Shown: positions 22,802-26,676 of the stretch, in pieces
Layout: the number at the start of each line of letters is the position of its first letter
Position numbering within the stretch: position 1 is the stretch's first letter
Assembly: GCA_050260375.1 (NCBI GenBank)
Contig: JBLNCA010000003.1
Coordinates: forward strand, 1-26,676
Source of the DNA: DTFZ01 sp050260375
Lineage (GTDB): Bacteria; Bacillota; Clostridia; Christensenellales; SZUA-584
Direction of reading: 5' to 3'
DNA: 26,676 bases
Notes under the pieces: generated by a model
The model's input: the letters and a program-made list of their open reading frames with translations, nothing else
What the model was told of the DNA's origin: nothing
The model's database searches: none
Position numbers and translations under genes: made by a program

Positions 22802-24538
22802 TTGAAAAAAAGGAAACGGGGCTTTGCCAGGTTCATGTCGTACTACAAGCCGCATCTGGGGCTGTTCGCGCTCGACATGTCCTGCGCGCTTATGATAGCG
22901 GCCATAGATTTATCGTTTCCGCTCGTATCGCGCTACGCAATGACGGAGCTTCTGCCCCAAAAAGCGTATGAAGCCTTTTTCGTCATCATGGGCGCTTTGG
23001 TTGCCGCGTACGTGCTGCGCAACATATTTTATTACATCGTCACGTACTGGGGCCACTCTTTGGGCATACGGATGGAAGCGGACATGCGGCGCGATCTTTT
23101 CACACATCTGCAGAAGCTCTCTTTCCGCTTTTACGACACGCACCGCACGGGCAAGCTTATTTCGCACGTCACGAACGACCTGTTTGAGGTGACGGAACTC
23201 GCGCACCACGGCCCCGAGGACCTGTTCATATCGCTCGTAACGATAATAGGCTCGTTCATCGTAATGCTGGGCGTCAACTGGGCGCTTGCGCTAGTGCTTA
23301 TAGTGCTCGTGCCGCTGGGCGTGATGTTCACTATGCTGCTGCGCAAGCGCATGATGAACGCGTCGCGCCGCGTAAAGGAGCGCACGGCGGGCATAAACGC
23401 CGGACTCGAGATGAGCATATCGGGCGCGCGCGTCGCCAAAGCGTTTACCAACGAGGATTACGAGATAGCGAAGTTCGCCGAAAGCAACGAGCGGTTCAAG
23501 CGCTCCAAGAGCGAGTTCTATTCGGCAATGGCCGTGTTCGTGAGCGGCATGGACTTCTTTACCAACCTGTTTTCCGTCGCGGTAATCGCGGTGGGCGGCT
23601 ACCTGATAATGCAGGGGAACTTCGACTACATAGGCCTTGTAACGTTCACGCTGTACGTCAGCGTTTTTCTGCAGCCTATACGCCGGCTTGCTGCGTTTTC
23701 CGAGCAGTTCGCGATAGGCTCGGCAGGCTTCGGGCGCTTTTGCGAACTCATGGACGAAGAGCCGGAGATAACCGACTCTCCCGGCGCGATAGAGCTTACC
23801 GATGTGCGCGGAGACATAGCGTTTGAGAACGTGAGCTTTTCGTACAACGACAGGACAAGCGTGCTTAAAGACTTGAACCTCAGGATAGAGGCGGGCAGGA
23901 CGCTTGCGCTGGTCGGTCCCTCGGGCGGCGGCAAGACGACGCTTTGCCACCTGATACCGCGCTTTTACGAAGCGGACAGCGGGCGCATAACTCTCGACGG
24001 CCACGACATACGCGATATCAAGCTCGCATCGCTGCGCCGCATGATAGGCATCGTGTCGCAGGACGTGTTCCTGTTCGCGGGCACCATAAAGGAAAACATA
24101 CGCTACGGGCGCATTGACGCCACCGACGAAGAGATAATAGAAGCGGCGAAGCGCGCCGAAATACACGACATGATAATGGAGATGGAAGCGGGCTACGATA
24201 CCGAGGTGGGCGAGCGCGGAGTGAGGCTCTCGGGCGGCCAGAAGCAGCGCATATCGATAGCGAGGATATTCCTTAAAAACCCGCCTGTGCTTATACTCGA
24301 CGAGGCGACTTCCTCTCTCGACAGCGTGACGGAAACAAAGATACAGGCGTCGTTCGACGAGCTCTCCAAAGGCCGCACGACGCTTGTAATAGCGCACCGC
24401 CTCTCTACGGTGCGCAACGCGGACGAAATAGTAGTCATTGGCGAGGAGGGCATATTAGAGCGCGGCACGCACGAGCAACTACTCTCTAAAGGCGGCGAGT
24501 ACGCCAAGCTCTACCACAGCCAGTTCCGGGAACCGTAA
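22802..24538 (+). CDS. ABC exporter, fused permease and ATPase (MsbA-like)
   Basis: The 578-residue protein has an N-terminal domain of six TM helices (about 15-305) and a C-terminal ATPase with Walker A GPSGGGKTT (about 375-383), Q-loop VSQDVFLFAG, signature LSGGQKQRIS, Walker B VLILDEATSSLD and the H-loop IAHRLST. It would work as a dimer and export a lipid, drug or peptide; the substrate cannot be told. The TTG at 22802 is the likely start, with an AGGTGAGG site about six to seven bases before it and MKKRKRGFARFMSYYKPH as the N-terminus. A TATAAT at 22759-22764 may be its -10 box, but the -35 box is poor. It has no paired exporter gene, so it is probably a homodimer. Confidence 0.93.
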   Translation: MKKRKRGFARFMSYYKPHLGLFALDMSCALMIAAIDLSFPLVSRYAMTELLPQKAYEAFFVIMGALVAAYVLRNIFYYIVTYWGHSLGIRMEADMRRDLFTHLQKLSFRFYDTHRTGKLISHVTNDLFEVTELAHHGPEDLFISLVTIIGSFIVMLGVNWALALVLIVLVPLGVMFTMLLRKRMMNASRRVKERTAGINAGLEMSISGARVAKAFTNEDYEIAKFAESNERFKRSKSEFYSAMAVFVSGMDFFTNLFSVAVIAVGGYLIMQGNFDYIGLVTFTLYVSVFLQPIRRLAAFSEQFAIGSAGFGRFCELMDEEPEITDSPGAIELTDVRGDIAFENVSFSYNDRTSVLKDLNLRIEAGRTLALVGPSGGGKTTLCHLIPRFYEADSGRITLDGHDIRDIKLASLRRMIGIVSQDVFLFAGTIKENIRYGRIDATDEEIIEAAKRAEIHDMIMEMEAGYDTEVGERGVRLSGGQKQRISIARIFLKNPPVLILDEATSSLDSVTETKIQASFDELSKGRTTLVIAHRLSTVRNADEIVVIGEEGILERGTHEQLLSKGGEYAKLYHSQFREP

Positions 24539-24638
24539 GCGTGCGCTGCGCGGCAGACAGCATTTTTTATGTGCCTTGCATGAAGCGGCTTTATGCCGTT
24601 CCGTTTGGAATATATCGTTCCTAAAGGAGGTATTTAAA

Positions 24639-24998
24639 ATGCTCGACAACGCGGACAGGGAGAAGATAGAAAAGATAATAAGCGACCGCAAGGAGGCGCA
24701 CCGCTTTTACTCCGAAAGCTCCGACACGTACAACGCTTTTCTCGGCATGGAGCACGTGACGTTCGCGGAAGGTGCAATTAAGAAGCTGGGAAAAGAGCTG
24801 ATAGCCGTGGGCATATCCGTAGTAATCAACTGCGAGCCGTGCATGGAGTGGCATATAAGCGAGGCGCTGCGCACGGGAGCGACCGAAGAGCAGGTAATAG
24901 AGGCTATAGAGGTGGGCATGGAGATGGGCGGCGGCCCCGCCACGGCGTCCGCCCGCTTCGCGATGAAGGCGCTGGAATACTACAGGGAAAACAAATAA
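24639..24998 (+). CDS. Carboxymuconolactone decarboxylase (AhpD-like) family protein
   Basis: The 119-residue all-helical protein has the AhpD/CMD motif C-x2-C-x3-H (INCEPCMEWH: C65, C68, H72) followed by GATEEQVIEAIEVG. In AhpD these residues carry out thiol-based peroxide reduction; many small relatives are uncharacterised. The start is set at ATG 24639 because AAAGGAGG lies about eight bases upstream; the frame is open further upstream. It lies about 100 bases after the ABC exporter and may be cotranscribed. The OsmC-like gene nearby also suggests a thiol-peroxide theme. Confidence 0.87.
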   Translation: MLDNADREKIEKIISDRKEAHRFYSESSDTYNAFLGMEHVTFAEGAIKKLGKELIAVGISVVINCEPCMEWHISEALRTGATEEQVIEAIEVGMEMGGGPATASARFAMKALEYYRENK

Positions 24999-25019
24999 CT
25001 TTTATGGCGGTAATTATAC

Positions 25020-25119
25020 CCTATCGTCGCTTTGCGCCACTTCCCCCTCGGGGGAAGGCTTTATCGCTCACTGAGCGCGCTCGCCTTCGGCTCCCCGAAG
25101 GGGAAGCCAGGTTGTCAAC
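25020..25119. repeat. Interspersed palindromic repeat, copy A
   Basis: The segment contains the palindrome TTCCCCC-TC-GGGGGAA (25041-25056) and then the stretch 25050-25092, which recurs at 25494-25536 with one clear mismatch. Its start (TATCGTCGCTT then GCGCCACTTCCC) recurs at 25244 onward. It is non-coding repeat DNA. Confidence 0.75.
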
Positions 25120-25214
25120 AAAGTATCTTCTGTCATTCAGAAGGAGCGCAGCGACTGAAGAATCTTTTGCAAATGAGTTTGTTTTAAGATTCCTCACTTA
25201 CGTTCGGAATGACA
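25120..25214. repeat. Inverted pair of REP-like units (BIME- or MITE-like)
   Basis: The element is bounded by GTCATTC (25132-25138) and GAATGAC (25207-25213). The left half and the reverse complement of the right half are related: both run GTCATTC, a GC-rich middle, then GAATCTT. The first 48 bases (25120-25167) recur exactly at 25341-25388. The structure is that of two REP units placed head to head. Confidence 0.75.
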
Positions 25215-25231
25215 TATGGGGGTATTTGAAA

Positions 25232-25340
25232 CTCTGACCATATCGTCGCTTCGCGCCACTTCCCTTATAAGGGGAAGCATTTAATTAGGCTCCCCTTAAA
25301 GGGGAGCTGTCACCGAAGGTGACTGAAGGGTGTGCTCTTT
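25232..25340. repeat. Interspersed palindromic repeat, copy B
   Basis: It begins with the same CGTCGCTT..GCGCCACTTCCC stretch as copy A and contains two palindromes: CTTCCCTTATAAGGGGAAG (25259-25277) and CTCCCCTT-A-AAGGGGAG (25291-25307), then TCACC-GAA-GGTGA. It is a hybrid of two repeat units. Confidence 0.7.
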
Positions 25341-25388
25341 AAAGTATCTTCTGTCATTCAGAAGGAGCGCAGCGACTGAAGAATCTTT
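25341..25388. repeat. Second copy of the 48-base REP-like unit
   Basis: It is identical over 48 bases to 25120-25167, but here the second, inverted half is missing. A single unit beside a paired unit is typical of REP spread. Confidence 0.8.
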
Positions 25389-25469
25389 CTGGGGGCTGTC
25401 GCCGTATGAAAAACTAGGGGGTCGTTCATTGCTTTTGCAGGCATTGTTCCTGTGCTTTCCCCTCATCCG

Positions 25470-25537
25470 GCGCCTGGCGCCACCTTCCCCCGAGGGGGAA
25501 GGCTTTATCGCTCACTGAGCGCGCTTGCCTTCGGGCT
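25470..25537. repeat. Interspersed palindromic repeat, copy C
   Basis: GGCGCCTGGCGCC (25469-25481) and CTTCCCCC-GA-GGGGGAAG precede a stretch (25494-25536) shared with copy A. The two open frames that cross these repeats are not genes. Confidence 0.7.
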
Positions 25538-25544
25538 CACATAT

Positions 25545-25571
25545 GTAGGGGCGGGTTTCCATGCCCGCCCG
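25545..25571. repeat. GC-rich palindromic repeat (GGGCGGG...CCCGCCC)
   Basis: GGGCGGG (25549-25555) and CCCGCCC (25564-25570) have the same arms as the repeat at 13643-13662. The preceding GTAGG matches 15851. It lies 24 bases before the small membrane protein gene. Confidence 0.7.
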
Positions 25572-25594
25572 ATAAGAAACGGAGAGATAAACAT

Positions 25595-25759
25595 ATGTTA
25601 CACAATGCTATAAGGTTGTTTGTTCTTGTCGTGCTGGCGATAGCGGCGATAGCCGTCGCGTTCTTCGTACTCAGCGTGGTTATACGCCTCGCCGTGTTCG
25701 CGGCAATAGTAATCGCCGCCGTGGTGCTGATAAGGTACTGGAGCAACAGGAATAAATAG
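25595..25759 (+). CDS. Small two-helix membrane protein (54 residues)
   Basis: ATG 25595 follows a GGAGAG site (25581-25586). The 54 residues form two closely spaced TM helices (about 6-29 and 32-46) and end in a basic tail (IRYWSNRNK). Codon use is GC-rich like the housekeeping genes and unlike the AT-rich genes that follow. The function is unknown. It is shorter than most gene finders' limit for long frames. Confidence 0.65.
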   Translation: MLHNAIRLFVLVVLAIAAIAVAFFVLSVVIRLAVFAAIVIAAVVLIRYWSNRNK

Positions 25760-25784
25760 GGGCAAATATATAGAGGTAATAATA

Positions 25785-26204
25785 ATGAAATTCGAATTCG
25801 ATGGATATGTGCCTGATTTACCTTTTAATATTGCTATATTCTTAATGTTCTTAAAGCTTTTGTTATTAGCAAAACGCGTATTAAATCTTTTTTTAAGATT
25901 ATTAACTTACACTATATCTGTAATTCCAATTATTTTGCTTATTCCCTTATTAGCGTTTTTGCTTTGGTTAATTCATATTGAAAACTCTTATCCATCATAT
26001 TGGTATGTGTTTTGGGACATGAGATATACGATTATTACCTCAGTACTAATATCATATACAATTGTTGCTTTTCAAACAGAACGGAACAGAAAGAAGAGAT
26101 TAAATGAACTCTATTCCATATATGATAGAATAAAAAACTATTTCAATGCATATACAAAAGATTTTTTTCAAGAATGGCTGATAAAGAAATATGGCTTGAT
26201 ATGA
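25785..26204 (+). CDS. AT-rich membrane protein of unknown function, N-terminal part
   Basis: The 139-residue frame has two or three hydrophobic helices (about 15-30, 40-63 and 81-95), then a basic helical stretch (ERNRKKRLNELYSIYDRIKN). Its last ~13 residues lie after a T7 run at 26162-26168. If one T were added there, the frame would join the next gene (KDFFSRMADKEIWLDM) to make one protein of about 270 residues. Codon use is AT-rich, unlike 22802-25759, so it was probably acquired. An AGGTAA-type site lies before the ATG. I do not recognise the family. Confidence 0.6.
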   Translation: MKFEFDGYVPDLPFNIAIFLMFLKLLLLAKRVLNLFLRLLTYTISVIPIILLIPLLAFLLWLIHIENSYPSYWYVFWDMRYTIITSVLISYTIVAFQTERNRKKRLNELYSIYDRIKNYFNAYTKDFFQEWLIKKYGLI

Positions 26205-26602
26205 CTTCAATGATTAATAATAACATGGAAAAGAGGACGTACTTAATAAAAAACACTAATGAACTAGCACTAATGCTGGAAACTGAGAGTCGTAGTCTAC
26301 TTTATGACAAAGAACTTATTCATTTTGGTAAGTATCGTAAAGCTGATATACTTTATCATTATAAAAAAATAAAAGAAAGTATTGATACATTACACCTAGA
26401 TAATACGAAGGTAAATAAGGATATTATAATAAATTGGCTCATTTTATTTATTGAAAACGGTTTTTACTTGTTGGAAGAATTAGGCGATATATGGCACGAA
26501 GATCGTATTACTAATAAAATACGACGAGTAATGTCAGCTTATGACCATCGTATTAGAGACTGGCGAGAAAATTGTGTAAACCTCCATTGTCAGATAGAAT
26601 AA
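26174..26602 (+). CDS. AT-rich helical protein, possibly the C-terminal part of the previous one
   Basis: The 142-residue frame overlaps the previous one by 31 bases and has no ribosome binding site before its ATG. It is helical, soluble and charged, with TESRSLLYDKELI, a hydrophobic segment (IINWLILFIENGFYLLEEL) and a C-terminal WRENCVNLHCQIE. The lack of a start signal and the T7 run just upstream favour it being the cytoplasmic half of one membrane protein. The function is unknown. The last 13 bases before its final four codons pair with the ribosome binding site of the next gene. Confidence 0.55.
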   Translation: MADKEIWLDMTSMINNNMEKRTYLIKNTNELALMLETESRSLLYDKELIHFGKYRKADILYHYKKIKESIDTLHLDNTKVNKDIIINWLILFIENGFYLLEELGDIWHEDRITNKIRRVMSAYDHRIRDWRENCVNLHCQIE

Positions 26603-26617
26603 CAACAACGGAGGTTT
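26578..26617 (+). promoter_or_regulatory. Hairpin sequestering the ribosome binding site of the next gene
   Basis: AAACCTCCATTGT (26578-26590) and ACAACGGAGGTTT (26605-26617) pair over 12 of 13 bases with a 14-base loop. The 3' arm contains GGAGG (26610-26614), ten bases before the ATG at 26624; the 5' arm lies in the coding end of the previous gene. Translation through that end would open the hairpin, so translational coupling is likely. A terminator is the alternative, but no T-run follows. Confidence 0.55.
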
Positions 26618-26623
26618 ATTTGA

Positions 26624-26676
26624 ATGGCGAAAAGGGAAAAGAGCTTGATGAGGCAACTCATTGAAGAACGAGGTAT
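26624..26676 (+). CDS. Start of a further gene, cut off by the window end
   Basis: ATG 26624 follows GGAGG at 26610-26614 and opens a frame reading MAKREKSLMRQLIEERG up to the window edge. The 17 residues are basic and helical. No family can be named. Confidence 0.5.
   Translation, partial: MAKREKSLMRQLIEERG

Noticed and set aside
23291..24397. 368-codon minus frame opposite the ABC exporter
   Set aside because: It is a long antisense shadow caused by codon bias; the plus strand has all ABC transporter motifs.
25081..25518. Plus-strand frames across the repeat cluster
   Set aside because: They contain the same translated repeat (KYLLSFRRSAATEESF) twice because the DNA repeat is copied; they are repeat readings, not proteins.
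25020..25571. CRISPR array
   Set aside because: The repeats are palindromic, of unequal spacing and from different families; there are no regular spacers and no cas genes.

Overview
The window looks like a chromosomal segment of a low-to-mid GC Gram-positive bacterium of the class Clostridia (inference). Strong AGGAG-type ribosome binding sites precede most genes, exported proteins carry lipoprotein or Gram-positive signal peptides, and the gene families (PhoP/PhoR-type regulators, YkuD transpeptidase with SH3 repeats, DUF2207, paired fluoride channels followed by DUF190) are typical of that group. No rRNA, tRNA or CRISPR array was seen.

Layout. 1-123 is the right end of an IS3-family insertion sequence, inserted into the 3' end of an AT-rich SEC-C zinc-motif gene (124-2000, minus). 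2090-8441 (minus) is a complete phosphate operon, pstS-pstC-pstA-pstB-phoU-phoB-phoR, with tightly coupled genes and Pho-box-like repeats upstream. Its PstS is circularly permuted: the canonical C-terminal half comes first, then the canonical N-terminal half. A canonical-order PstS-like lipoprotein at 12060-12959 allows this to be checked inside the window. 8534-11843 is a decayed accessory stretch: a DUF1232 gene, the frameshifted tail of a large serine recombinase, an MFS transporter, and a fluoride-export operon (two crcB/fluC copies plus DUF190) in which all three genes are broken.

12060-19152 carries envelope-facing genes: the PstS-like lipoprotein, a rubrerythrin-like protein, a DUF2207 membrane protein with a poly-glycine tail, a secreted protein with InlB-like repeats, three fibronectin III domains and a C39-like peptidase domain, and an L,D-transpeptidase with SH3 domains. 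19280-21081 is a divergent pair: a sugar-type binding lipoprotein whose promoter contains a LacI-like palindrome, and an iron-sulfur-flavoprotein-like reductase. 21155-21637 is a REP-associated (Y1/HUH) transposase. Several families of short palindromic repeats lie in the gaps of the window, most densely at 25020-25571. 21836-24998 holds a small membrane protein, an OsmC-like protein, an ABC exporter and a carboxymuconolactone-decarboxylase-like protein. The last kilobase is again AT-rich, with small membrane proteins of unknown function and a hairpin that would hide the ribosome binding site of the last, cut-off gene.

A recurring theme is single-base frameshifts at homopolymer runs (11373-11378, 16090-16095, 21923-21928 and probably 26162-26168). 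They affect genes that otherwise look intact, so base-calling or assembly error must be weighed against real mutation or slippage.
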